From: Hyphomicrobium sp.
GTDB lineage: Bacteria; Pseudomonadota; Alphaproteobacteria; Rhizobiales; Hyphomicrobiaceae
DNA: 20,256 nucleotides
NCBI GenBank assembly: GCA_025927515.1
Contig: JAICLG010000010.1
Coordinates: 1 to 20,256 of the forward strand
Direction of reading: 5' to 3'
Positions 7,789 through 15,800 of this stretch are shown in pieces. The notes under the pieces are model-generated. The model did no database searches and was not told where the DNA came from. It saw only the letters and a list, made by a program, of their open reading frames with translations. The stretch's first letter is position 1; each line of letters opens with the position of its first letter. The translations under genes and the position numbers were made by a program.

Positions 7789-8820
7789 CTAATGCTGCTC
7801 GGCCGGGGTGCGCGCCACCCTGACCTCGCGCGGCACGTTGAAGGTGACACGCTCTTCAAGGGTCGTGACGACTTCTATTGTTACATCGTAGCGATTGCGG
7901 AGAGCTTCAATGACCTCTTCAACGATGACCTCCGGGGCAGAGGCGCCTGCGGTGATGCCGATCGTGGTCGCTCCTTCAAGCTGCGACCAGGGAATGTTCT
8001 CGGCACGCTCGACGAGGAACGAAAACTTGCATCCTGCTCTCGCCGCCACTTCAACCAGACGCAGCGAGTTTGAGCTTTTGGGGCCGCCGATGACGAGAAG
8101 GCCGTCGATTTGCGGCGCAATCTCCTTGACCGCATTTTGACGGTTGGTCGTGGCATAGCAGATGTCTTCCTTGACCGGCCCGCCGATGCCAGGAAATCGT
8201 TCCTTGAGGGCTGCAACGATCTCCGCAGTGTCATCGATGGAAAGGGTCGTCTGCGTGACATAAGCCAGCCTGGATGCGTCGCGCGGGGTAAATGTCCGCG
8301 CGTCCTCGACGGATTCGACCAAGTGGATTGCACCTGCCGGAAGCTGCCCGAGCGTGCCGACGACCTCCGGATGGCCACGATGTCCGACAAGAATAATTTC
8401 GCGGCCCTGATCGTGATGGCGGGCCGCCTCCATATGGACTTTCGACACCAGTGGACAAGTCGCGTCGACCACGAACATGTTCCGCATTTTGGCGGCTTCC
8501 GGAACGGCTTTGGCAACGCCGTGTGCTGAAAAAATCACGGGCTGGGTCGTTTCTGGGATCTCGTCCAGCTCCTTCACAAAAACGGCGCCTTTGGCTTTCA
8601 GGGACTCCACCACGTAGCGGTTGTGTACGATTTCGTGTCGGACGTAGACGGGCGCCCCGAATTTGGTCAAAGCCTGTTCTACGATTTGAATCGCGCGATC
8701 GACGCCGGCGCAGAAACCACGCGGCGCAGCGAGCAGAATTTTGAGCGGTGGCTTTGGCACGGTCACTTCGATTTGTTTAAGGCCGGATATGGAAGAACGC
8801 AGTTCTTTATACTCATCCAT
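7789..8820 (-). CDS. ispH: 4-hydroxy-3-methylbut-2-enyl diphosphate reductase
   Basis: This 343-residue IspH (LytB) catalyses the last step of the MEP isoprenoid pathway, reducing HMBPP to IPP and DMAPP with an iron-sulfur cluster. The three cluster cysteines are Cys37 (PRGFCAGVD), Cys122 (DATCPLVSKVH) and Cys221 (EDICYATTNRQ). HEIVHN, FSAHGV and the TQTTLS segment are also present. I chose the ATG at 8820 because homology begins near residue 26. The frame stays open to 9084, but that stretch runs through the divergent lipoprotein gene and has no IspH-like sequence. The residues before PPLKILLAAPRG are poorly conserved, so the exact start is the main doubt. It is the first gene of the ispH-thrB-rnhA group. 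Confidence 0.96.
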   Translation of the reverse strand: MDEYKELRSSISGLKQIEVTVPKPPLKILLAAPRGFCAGVDRAIQIVEQALTKFGAPVYVRHEIVHNRYVVESLKAKGAVFVKELDEIPETTQPVIFSAHGVAKAVPEAAKMRNMFVVDATCPLVSKVHMEAARHHDQGREIILVGHRGHPEVVGTLGQLPAGAIHLVESVEDARTFTPRDASRLAYVTQTTLSIDDTAEIVAALKERFPGIGGPVKEDICYATTNRQNAVKEIAPQIDGLLVIGGPKSSNSLRLVEVAARAGCKFSFLVERAENIPWSQLEGATTIGITAGASAPEVIVEEVIEALRNRYDVTIEVVTTLEERVTFNVPREVRVARTPAEQH

Positions 8821-8911
8821 TGGGTCTGAAAATGCGGTTGGATACCGGCTGGGCGGGATGGTACGGTCCTTTTTAGACAATACAAGGGGCCGGGTTTCGC
8901 AGCCATGGGGG

Positions 8912-9619
8912 ATGTTGTTGCACAATTCGGGTTGCCGGCGCCCATATCGAGGGGGAGTAAAGCGTAGGCCTGGGCCTGGGGTCACGCTGAATCGCGCATC
9001 CGCGATCGTTTCCCTCTGTTTTTCTGCAGCCGCGCTTGGCGGCTGCGGCATGTCTTCGCTGACCTCGGGGCTCGGTGGCGGCATGTTCGGCGGGTCTTCA
9101 AATCCACAGGTTTCCGCGGTTTCAGAGGATCAGCTGCTTGATGCTGCGAAATCGTCTGATCCGAATGCCACGGGCAGCACGAACGTTGGAGAAGTCGAAG
9201 CTGGCTGCCCGCGTTTAAAAATTGCGCCTCACGATAACTACATCACGTTCTATGAGCAGGGCCACGTCGGCGACGCGCTATCGGTCACGCAGCGGGGCGA
9301 GATCACGAAGACCGCGCGCGAATGCCACTTTGAGGGCGGTCGCGTGGTCGTCAAATACGGGTTTTCGGGACGCGTTTTGCTCGGACCGAAAGGGCAGCCC
9401 GGTGGCCTGACGCTCCCGGTCGTCGTGGTGGTCCACGATTCGAAACAGCAGAGAGTCGCGACCGACAGCGTGAAGGTCGACGTCAACATTGGTGCCAACA
9501 GGCCGATCAGCTACTTTTCGGCCGTGCACACGGTAAGCTTCTCCGTTCCGGAAGGATCGCGTGCTGGCGAATTTGAACTCGTCATCGGATTTGACAGCAG
9601 GCCTTCCGGCTCTGGGTGA
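8912..9619 (+). CDS. Putative lipoprotein of unknown function
   Basis: I do not recognise this family. The predicted protein is 235 residues if the ATG at 8912 is used, with a run of G bases just before it. A hydrophobic stretch (SAIVSLCFSAAALGGC) ends in a lipobox with Cys45, so a lipidated envelope protein is likely. The n-region before it is unusually long, about 30 residues, and the only closer start would be a non-standard CTG at 8987. After the lipid site comes a Gly/Ser-rich linker (SLTSGLGGGMFGGSS), then a folded domain from about residue 75 with two cysteines, Cys99 (EAGCPRL) and Cys138 (ARECHF), that could form a disulfide. The end is rich in alternating beta-like segments (LPVVVVVHD, VKVDVNIG, HTVSFSVPEG). 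It is divergent from ispH and followed by a strong terminator, so probably monocistronic. Confidence 0.72.
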   Translation: MLLHNSGCRRPYRGGVKRRPGPGVTLNRASAIVSLCFSAAALGGCGMSSLTSGLGGGMFGGSSNPQVSAVSEDQLLDAAKSSDPNATGSTNVGEVEAGCPRLKIAPHDNYITFYEQGHVGDALSVTQRGEITKTARECHFEGGRVVVKYGFSGRVLLGPKGQPGGLTLPVVVVVHDSKQQRVATDSVKVDVNIGANRPISYFSAVHTVSFSVPEGSRAGEFELVIGFDSRPSGSG

Positions 9620-9664
9620 TAGGCCAGTATTGTTATGACGCTCTGAACAAGCTTCCAGGCAATA

Positions 9665-9694
9665 AAAAAGCCAGGCTCGAAGGCCTGGCTTTTT
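9665..9694. terminator. Bidirectional intrinsic terminator
   Basis: AAAAAGCCAGGC (9665-9676) is the exact reverse complement of GCCTGGCTTTTT (9683-9694), giving a 12-bp stem with a 6-base loop. The GC core has a T-run on its 3' side in both directions. It sits between the convergent lipoprotein gene and the end of the atp operon and can serve both. Confidence 0.92.
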
Positions 9695-9719
9695 CGTGTG
9701 TCTTATTTCGTTTCGAAAG

Positions 9720-10211
9720 TTAGTTCAGCTTGCCGCGGAGATCGCTGATCGATTGCGAGATCAGTGTGTCGCCCACCGATCCGCCTGCCCGCGTCTTCAA
9801 AAGCTCATGAGCTGCAGAAACTGCGGATTCGACGGCCGTCGCGCGGACTTCGCTGAGCGCTTGCGACTCCGCACGGGCAATCTTTTCCTCGGCAATCTTC
9901 GAGCGGCGCTCCAAGCTTTCGGCAAGTGCCTTGCGTGCATCGGCTGCGAGGGTTTCTGCTTCCCGCTTCGCTTGATCGATGATCGTTTGCGCTTCGCTTT
10001 CGGCCTCTCGCGCCCTGCGTTGGTAATCCGCCAGGAGAGCCTGTGCGTCTTCGCGAAGCTTGCGAGCTTCGTCCAGCTCCTTGCGAATGGCATCGGCCCG
10101 ATCGTCGAGCATCCTGGAGATCAGCGCAGGCACCCGATAATAGAGAACCACCGCAACGAACGTCAGGAAGGCAATTAAGACCCAAAATAACGGATTGCCT
10201 GGATCAAACAT
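9720..10211 (-). CDS. atpF: F0F1 ATP synthase subunit b
   Basis: This 163-residue peripheral stalk subunit holds the F1 head against the membrane ring. One membrane helix near the N-terminus (NPLFWVLIAFLTFVAVVLYY) is followed by a long charged helix rich in Ala, Glu, Arg and Lys that forms the coiled-coil stalk with b'. I chose the ATG at 10211, not the in-frame GTG at 10223, because GAGGA sits 5 bases before the ATG and itself overlaps the b' stop. It is the last gene of the F0 operon and ends 25 bases short of the bidirectional terminator. Of the two b-type genes, this one lacks the longer N-terminal extension seen in b'. Confidence 0.95.
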   Translation of the reverse strand: MFDPGNPLFWVLIAFLTFVAVVLYYRVPALISRMLDDRADAIRKELDEARKLREDAQALLADYQRRAREAESEAQTIIDQAKREAETLAADARKALAESLERRSKIAEEKIARAESQALSEVRATAVESAVSAAHELLKTRAGGSVGDTLISQSISDLRGKLN

Positions 10212-10219
10212 GCTTATCC

Positions 10220-10777
10220 TCACTCGCCCGGGATTGGTCTGAGCACTTTTTTCACCTCATCCGGCGAAACGTCCTGCCCGATGAGCTTCGTCACCACCGC
10301 CCGAGCCGTCTCGGTTGCAATCTCACCGATCGCAGATACCGCCTTGGCTTTCGTCTCGCTGATGCGTGCTTCCGCGTGCTGAAGCTTCACCGCCAATTGT
10401 CCGTCGAGGCGTTGACGCTCCGCATCCGTCTCGGAAGCAAGCTTCTCACGTGTCTCCTTGGCGATTCCGGATGCGTTGGCACGTGCATCGGCCAAGGCCT
10501 TCTCGTAATCCGAGAGAGCCCTGTCGGTCTCGTCCTTGAGACGTCCCGCAGTATCGAGATCCCGCTTGATCCGGTCGCGCCGCTCTTCAATGACGTCACC
10601 GACGCGCGGTAGCGCAATACGGCTCATAATGAACAGCAGTACAGCGAATGACACCGCGAGCCAGAAAAGTTGTGGCGCGAAGTGGTTCGGATCGAGCTGC
10701 GGCAATCCTTCGGACCTTGCAGCGCCCTCGGCTACCTCAGCAGCAGCCGCGAACAACATAGTCGTACCGGCAAACAT
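10220..10777 (-). CDS. atpG: F0F1 ATP synthase subunit b'
   Basis: This 185-residue second stalk subunit is found in alphaproteobacteria and photosynthetic lineages, where one b and one b' replace the b homodimer of E. coli. An N-terminal segment of about 30 residues (to LDPNHFAPQ) precedes the membrane helix FWLAVSFAVLLFIMSRIALP. A long charged helix follows (RVGDVIEERRDRIKRDLDTA and onward). CGGAGG lies just before the ATG. The symbol is unsettled in the literature (atpG, atpX or atpF2 are used for b'); the F1 gamma subunit, also called AtpG, is not meant. It sits between atpE and atpF with an 8-base gap to the latter. Confidence 0.93.
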   Translation of the reverse strand: MFAGTTMLFAAAAEVAEGAARSEGLPQLDPNHFAPQLFWLAVSFAVLLFIMSRIALPRVGDVIEERRDRIKRDLDTAGRLKDETDRALSDYEKALADARANASGIAKETREKLASETDAERQRLDGQLAVKLQHAEARISETKAKAVSAIGEIATETARAVVTKLIGQDVSPDEVKKVLRPIPGE

Positions 10778-10809
10778 TCTGGCCTCCGGTTATAGAACTG
10801 CGCCCAGTC

Positions 10810-11034
10810 TCAACCGTAAAGAATGATGAGTGCGATCAGAAGACCGAACAGGCCCGTTGCTTCGGCGAGCGCGAAGCCGATCAGCAGGTTCGTGAACTGA
10901 CCCGGTGCGGCCGACGGATTGCGCATGGCGCCCGAAAGGTAGTTACCGAAGATGTTGCCGATGCCGACGCCGGCGCCGATCAACGCGCTGCACGCGAGGC
11001 CCGCGCCGATCATCTTCGCTGATTGAAGGTCCAT
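10810..11034 (-). CDS. atpE: F0F1 ATP synthase subunit c
   Basis: This 74-residue proteolipid makes up the rotating c ring. There are two membrane helices. The first carries the Gly-rich stretch GAGVGIGNIFGN, and the polar loop is RNPSA. The second, FALAEATGLFGLLIALIILYG, carries the ion-carrying Glu58. No Na+-type Gln/Thr ligand pattern is evident around Glu58, so H+ is the likely ion (inference). AAAGGGAG lies 8 bases before the ATG, a strong ribosome site that fits the need for many c copies per complex. Confidence 0.98.
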   Translation of the reverse strand: MDLQSAKMIGAGLACSALIGAGVGIGNIFGNYLSGAMRNPSAAPGQFTNLLIGFALAEATGLFGLLIALIILYG

Positions 11035-11112
11035 TTCAAAGTCTCCCTTTGCTGTAGCTTTTGTATTGGTAATCCCGAGCCGAATCCGATGACCGGAATC
11101 GGTAATGCCAAA

Positions 11113-11871
11113 TCAGTGATGCATATGAAGTGCGTCGTTGAGGTAGATGCAGGTCAGCACTGCGAAGATCAGCGCCTGCAGGAACGCCACAAGAACCTCG
11201 AGGCCCGTGAACGCCACCATGAATCCGGTGGGTGCAATCTTACCCCACCAGGGCAGCATGACCGCAAAACCAGCGAACACTTCGAGCATGGTGTGCCCGG
11301 CCATCATGTTTGCGAAAAGACGCACAGAGTGGCTGATGGGGCGGATGAAATAGGAGATGAGTTCGATCGGAACGATGACGATCAGCAACCAGAACGGCAC
11401 GCCCTCAGGAACGAACAGCTTGAGATACTTGAAGCCGTGCTTCCAGAAGCCGATGACTGTGGCGGTGATCCAGACCATCGCGGCCAGGGCAAAAGTGACG
11501 ATGATGTGGCTCGTCACCGTGAAGACGCCGGGTATCAAGCCGATGAAATTCAGAACCAGGACGAAGATGAAGATCGAGAAGATCCAGGGGAAGTATTTCA
11601 TGCCCTCTTCGCCGAGGTTTTCTTTAACCATTCCGGCGATGTATTCGTAGAGGACCTCGGCCATCGACTGGATCCGAGTCGGCACCAAAGAGCGCGATCT
11701 CATGGCAAAAACCATGAAGCCCGAGATGAGCACCAGCGCCACGACCATCATCAGGGCCGAGTTCGTGAACGAAACATCCTGACCAAACAGATGGAGCGAG
11801 AAGATCTTGTGGACCTCGAACTGCTCCATCGGTCCGTGATGAGCGGTTCCTCCAGCAACTTCAGCAGCCAA
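11113..11871 (-). CDS. atpB: F0F1 ATP synthase subunit a
   Basis: This 252-residue stator channel subunit provides the proton half-channels beside the c ring. The essential arginine is Arg184 in ISHSVRLFANMMAGH, and the last helices carry FMVAFTGLEVLVAFLQALIFAVL. Several hydrophobic helices match the normal subunit. The start is taken as a TTG at 11871, preceded by a GGGGGTAGAG stretch. An in-frame ATG at 11829 (MEQFEVHKIF) would give 238 residues and cannot be ruled out. An N-terminal segment before MEQF or MDQF is common in alphaproteobacterial homologues. The gap to atpI is 17 bases and the gap to atpE is 78 bases. Confidence 0.95.
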   Translation of the reverse strand: MAAEVAGGTAHHGPMEQFEVHKIFSLHLFGQDVSFTNSALMMVVALVLISGFMVFAMRSRSLVPTRIQSMAEVLYEYIAGMVKENLGEEGMKYFPWIFSIFIFVLVLNFIGLIPGVFTVTSHIIVTFALAAMVWITATVIGFWKHGFKYLKLFVPEGVPFWLLIVIVPIELISYFIRPISHSVRLFANMMAGHTMLEVFAGFAVMLPWWGKIAPTGFMVAFTGLEVLVAFLQALIFAVLTCIYLNDALHMHH

Positions 11872-11888
11872 GCTCTACCCCCTGCGGC

Positions 11889-12290
11889 TCAATCGTCGTC
11901 ATCTTTGACGGACGGCGCTGCTTTCTGCAGCGCTTCGTTTTTTGCCTGCGCCTCTTGAGCAGCGCGGACAACATTCAAAAGACCTGCAGCGAAGCCAAGG
12001 ATGACCAGAACGATCATGAGCCAAGGCGCCGTGCCGAATTGCTTGTCGAGAGCCCAGCCGAGTCCGCCGCCCACGACAACTCCGACGACCAACTCAGCGG
12101 CAAACTTGAAGGCCGCCCCGAAATCGGACTGGCCTCGCTGTTGCGCCGCCGGAAGCTCGACCTTCGCTCGTTGCGCCTTGAGAGCACTGAGCTTTTGGCC
12201 AAGTTCCTCCGACCGTTTGCGGATTGCCTCACGGTCTTCCGGGCTGATTTCACCGTCGCCGGGAGATTGACCCTTGCCATCGCCTGACAT
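11889..12290 (-). CDS. atpI: ATP synthase accessory protein AtpI
   Basis: This 133-residue protein of the AtpI/UncI family is linked to c-ring assembly and Mg2+ supply in some bacteria. It is not a stoichiometric part of the enzyme. A charged N-terminus, predicted helical (about residues 16-45, DREAIRKRSEELGQKLSALK), precedes two membrane helices: AAELVVGVVVGGGLGWALD and PWLMIVLVILGFAAGLLNVV. The tail is acidic and ends in four Asp. Its place as the first gene of the F0 operon is the family's usual context. The ribosome site is weak (GGATGG), which would fit low expression compared with atpE. Confidence 0.94.
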   Translation of the reverse strand: MSGDGKGQSPGDGEISPEDREAIRKRSEELGQKLSALKAQRAKVELPAAQQRGQSDFGAAFKFAAELVVGVVVGGGLGWALDKQFGTAPWLMIVLVILGFAAGLLNVVRAAQEAQAKNEALQKAAPSVKDDDD

Positions 12291-12348
12291 GGTTCAAACC
12301 ATCCAGAAATGCGGAAAATCCAGCCGCTGCGGGAGATCGACGGCGCGG

Positions 12349-12377
12349 ACCATAGATAGGGGGTCTGGGAGTGTCAA
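12349..12377 (-). promoter_or_regulatory. Candidate sigma70-type promoter of the atp F0 operon
   Basis: On the minus strand a perfect TTGACA (12372-12377) is followed after 17 bases by TATGGT (12349-12354), within CTATCTATGGT. Transcription would start near 12342, leaving about 50 bases of leader before atpI. Spacing and position are ideal; the -10 matches at 4 of 6 bases, as is common in alphaproteobacteria. Confidence 0.68.
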
Positions 12378-12416
12378 GGAAATGGGGATTTGATGGCTGC
12401 TGCCGCGGGTACGGCG

Positions 12417-12453
12417 AAAAGGCGCAGCCGTCCGTTTGCTGAACGGTTGCGCC
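12417..12453 (-). terminator. Intrinsic terminator after the small membrane protein gene
   Basis: On the minus strand GGCGCAACCGT (12443-12453) pairs with ACGGCTGCGCC (12421-12431), with one G-T wobble, and TTTT (12417-12420) follows directly. It lies 14 bases past the stop of the 12467-12784 gene and upstream of the atp promoter, so it would isolate the atp operon from the genes before it. The T-run is short. Confidence 0.6.
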
Positions 12454-12466
12454 GTCAGTCCAGGCC

Positions 12467-12784
12467 TCATGGCGACGGGGGAGGAGCCGTCTCCTGCTTC
12501 CGAACGGCGCTTCCGGGGTTGGTAGCACCTTCGACCTTAGGCAGTGGGGTCCCTTCCTGAGGCACGGTGGTCACGGGATGGCTCACGACGCCCGTCTTAT
12601 CTGTGCCATCCATTGCGGGTGGCGTCTGATAGAGGAACACAATCACGAACCCTAGGAAAATCGCGGTGATGAGCGCCGTCGAGATAATCAAGACGCGAAA
12701 ATTCATCTTACGCGGGCTCGCCTGCCGCGCGTCGGTCGTTCCAATAACTTCCCCTTTCGTGGGGGAATACTGTTGCCTTGCCAC
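12467..12784 (-). CDS. Small single-pass membrane protein of unknown function
   Basis: I do not recognise this 105-residue protein. The start is a GTG at 12784 with GGAGG 7 bases upstream. It has a polar, basic N-terminus of about 29 residues, one strong membrane helix (about residues 30-52, VLIISTALITAIFLGFVIVFLY), and a tail of about 50 residues rich in Pro, Thr, Gly and Ser, ending in PPPSP. The basic N-terminal side suggests a cytoplasmic N-terminus and a periplasmic tail. It lies 83 bp downstream of smc on the same strand and upstream of the atp operon, from which a terminator and promoter separate it. No enzymatic motif is visible. Confidence 0.72.
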   Translation of the reverse strand: MARQQYSPTKGEVIGTTDARQASPRKMNFRVLIISTALITAIFLGFVIVFLYQTPPAMDGTDKTGVVSHPVTTVPQEGTPLPKVEGATNPGSAVRKQETAPPPSP

Positions 12785-12818
12785 GGACAGCCTCCATTCT
12801 TTCTAGAAGGAGGAAACG

Positions 12819-12855
12819 CGTCCGTTGCAGATCGGGTTCCCACCCGAACCGGACG
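12819..12855. other. Nested inverted repeat after smc
   Basis: CGTCCG (12819-12824) pairs with CGGACG (12850-12855), and inside it GGTTC (12835-12839) faces GAACC (12846-12850), sharing one base. It lies 12 bases beyond the smc stop. There is no T-run, so it may be a 3'-end stabiliser, a factor-dependent termination region, or chance in GC-rich DNA. Confidence 0.3.
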
Positions 12856-12867
12856 TTGCGCTTGTGA

Positions 12868-15800
12868 TTAACCCGCCTCCCGGAAGCTTTGGGCCGTCTG
12901 CAAATCGACTGATACGAGTTGAGAGACGCCTTTTTCGGCCATCGTGACACCAAAGAGACGGTTCATGCGTGCCATCGTCATCGGATGGTGCGTGATGACG
13001 AGGAATCGCGTTGCCGTCTCGCTCGCCATCTGTTCCATCAGCCTGCAGAAACGATCGACGTTGGCGTCGTCCAAGGGCGCATCGACTTCGTCCAGAACGC
13101 AAATGGGCGACGGGTTGGTAAGGAAGACCGCGAAAATCAACGATAGCGCAGTCAGCGTTTGTTCACCGCCCGACAGCAATGACAGTGTAGCGGGCTTCTT
13201 GCCTGGCGGCTTCGCGATGATCTCAAGACCGCCTTCGAGCGGATCTTCCGGACTTTCGATCATTTCGAGCCGCGCCTCGCCACCTCCGAACAAATGCGTA
13301 AATAGCCGTTCGAAATGCGCATTGACGGTGGTGAATGCGTCGTCGAGCCGAGCCTTGCCTTCGCGGTTGAGCTGCTGAATGGCGCTGCGCAATTTCAGGA
13401 TGCCTTGCTCAAGATCTGTTCGCTCGGCAACCAAACCGTCCAGCTGCTTCGCAACTTCGGCGAGATCTTCGTCCGCCTGCAAGTTCACGCCACCGAGCCG
13501 CTCGCGATCAGCCTTGAGGCGCGTCAGTTGCTTTTCGACATCCGCGAGCGGCGGGATCGTCGTGAACTCGGACACCGCTGCGATCGCGAGGCAATCTTCC
13601 GGCGCGACTTCGAACGTTTCCCGAATATGCCGCGCCGCATCTTGTCGACGTTGGCGGGCACTTTCCAGGCGCGTCTCGATGCGGGCGTTGGCCTCACGCG
13701 CCGCCGACACCTCGGATTGAATGGTCCTCAATGCCTCCGTCGCGGTGCGGATCGCCGCTTCCGCGACAGCAAGGCGGTCGGCAGCGCTCCGCCGCTCTTC
13801 GTCCGCGCGCGACAAGGCCGAAAGCAGAGTTTCGCGTTGCGCGGCGATACGTTCCGGTAAATCCGCATTGGCCTCGATCTCGCCCCTGGTTTCAGCGAGC
13901 CGCGCTTCGAGCGCCTGGACTTGCTGCTCGGCGCTTGCGTGCCGGCCCTGCCAGCGCGCGATGTCAGCATTTGCATGTCGGATGCGCTCGGCCCGGATCT
14001 GACGATCCCGTTCGAGGCTTCCGAGCCGCACCCGCGTTTCGGCCACATCCCGTCTCGCCTGCTCGGCTTCAGTCTGGGCCGCCTTGAGCTGTGGTTCGAG
14101 ATCTTCGCCTGCGCTCATCGTCACGATGTGTGCTTCGATCTCGACATGCCGCGCTTGAGCATTGGTCAGGTCTTCATCGGCGCGGGCGCGCTGGGCGGTC
14201 ACTGCCGCAAGCCGCGTTTCACTTTCCCGCTGAAGCTTCTCGAGCGCCGTCAGTTTTTGGCGTACCTGCGCGAGTTCATTCTGCTTGTCGCGCCAGAGTT
14301 GGCGAAGCCGCCGTTCTTCGGTCTCGGCTTTCTGTGCAGCTTCGGCAGCCGCGCGCTCGGCATCGATCGTGTCCTTTGCTTCGTTCAGGACAGCTTGAGC
14401 ATTGCGATCGAGTTCCAGCAGGCGGTTCTTATGTGCAAGCCGCTGCGCGGCCGGCGTAACGCCACCGGCCGCAGCGACGAAACCGTCCCATCGCCACAAA
14501 TCCCCTTCCGGCGAGACAAGGCGCTGGCCCGGTTTCAAGTGCGGTTGCAAAAGCGGACCCGCGGAGCGATGCACGACCCCGATCTGGCGCAGGCGGCGCG
14601 TCAACTCTTGTGGCGCCTGGACGTGCATGACCAACGGCTCAGCCTCGGCAGGCAACGCATGATCTTCGGCCGGAACGTCGAGGTGACGCCAGTGAACGCT
14701 CGCATCGGTTTCGAGCGGCGCTTCAAGATCGTCCCCGAGCGCCGCGCCGAGCGCCGTTTCGTAGCCCGGAGAAACGCGAATCTGATCGACGGCGGGCGGA
14801 TAAGCGCCTTCATCCGCGACCGCAAGCAGCTTTGCGATCGTCTCGCGTTCAGTTGAAAAGGCATTGGCTGCGAGCCGGACGCGCTGGGCTTCATCGCGCC
14901 GCGCTTTCGCCTCGGCCTGCGAAGTCCTCACTGCTTCTTCGGCGACGAGCGTTTGGCCTTCGATAGCGGTAATCTCTTGCGCCAAGGCCTGCCCGCGCTC
15001 TGACACCTCGGTAAGTTGTTCCTGGTTCGGCGCCTTCGCTACTAAATCCTCGATTTGCGCATCGAGCGACGCGACCTGTCGCGTGATCGTCGCGACCAGA
15101 TCCTTACGCTCCTTGAGAGCTTCTTCCAGACTTCGGAGCTTGGCGCGCGCCTCGGCCGCGCGATGCGTGATATCGGCGAAGCGCGCGTCCGTTTCGACGC
15201 GGTGAGCTTCTGCCTTTTCAAGGTTGGCGCGTTCAGACGCTTCTTCGTCGACCGCTTTAACGTCGGCCTCGTTGATCGCGGCGAGATCCGCGTCGAGGTG
15301 AACGAGTGTTTCCTTCGCTTCTTTGATAAAGCCTGTTTCGCGCGTCAGATCCGCCTCGAGCTGTTTCAGGCGAGCGTCGAGTTCGCGGGCCCGGTCGGCA
15401 GCGCGTTGTGCCTCGCGATCGAGATTTTCCTGCTCGATCTTGAAGCGGGCAAGCGCCGCGGCCTTTGCCGCTTCCGCTTCCCGGTGGGGCGGCAATTCTT
15501 CCGCAAGCCGCAGTTCTTCATTGAAGGCTTTTGCCTCGGCTTCGGTCGCCGCCCCGAGGCGTGCCATGGCGTCGGCCAGCTGCGCTTCATCGCGCTCGAC
15601 GCTCTGTTGCGCGTCTTGCCACGCAAGGTGCATGGCGAGCGCTTCCTGCTGGCGGATTTCGCCCGAAATTTCCTTATAGCGCCGCGCTTGGCGTGCCTGG
15701 CGTTTTAAGGCGTCGGACTGCGACTGCAGCTGCCCGACTACGTCGCTGAGACGTTCGACATTGGCTTCGGCGGCCTTGAGGCGCAGCTCGGCCTCATGAC

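Noticed and set aside
8821..9084. N-terminal extension of ispH by 88 codons
   Set aside because: It runs through the divergent lipoprotein gene and the intergenic region, and no IspH homology is present before about residue 26 of the shorter form.
11023..11958. Open frame (311 codons) on the + strand across atpE, atpB and atpI
   Set aside because: It covers three well-supported genes on the other strand, and its His/Asp/Glu-rich sequence is typical of the reverse complement of membrane protein genes.
12791..12813. CCTCC...TCTAGA...GGAGG symmetric stretch
   Set aside because: One arm is the Shine-Dalgarno of the small membrane protein gene and the pairing is imperfect; chance is the simpler explanation.
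13921..14856. Long open frame (311 codons) on the + strand inside smc
   Set aside because: It is antisense to the coiled-coil and hinge region of a clear SMC gene; its Arg/Leu/Phe-rich translation has no domain, and GC-rich codon bias keeps opposite frames open.
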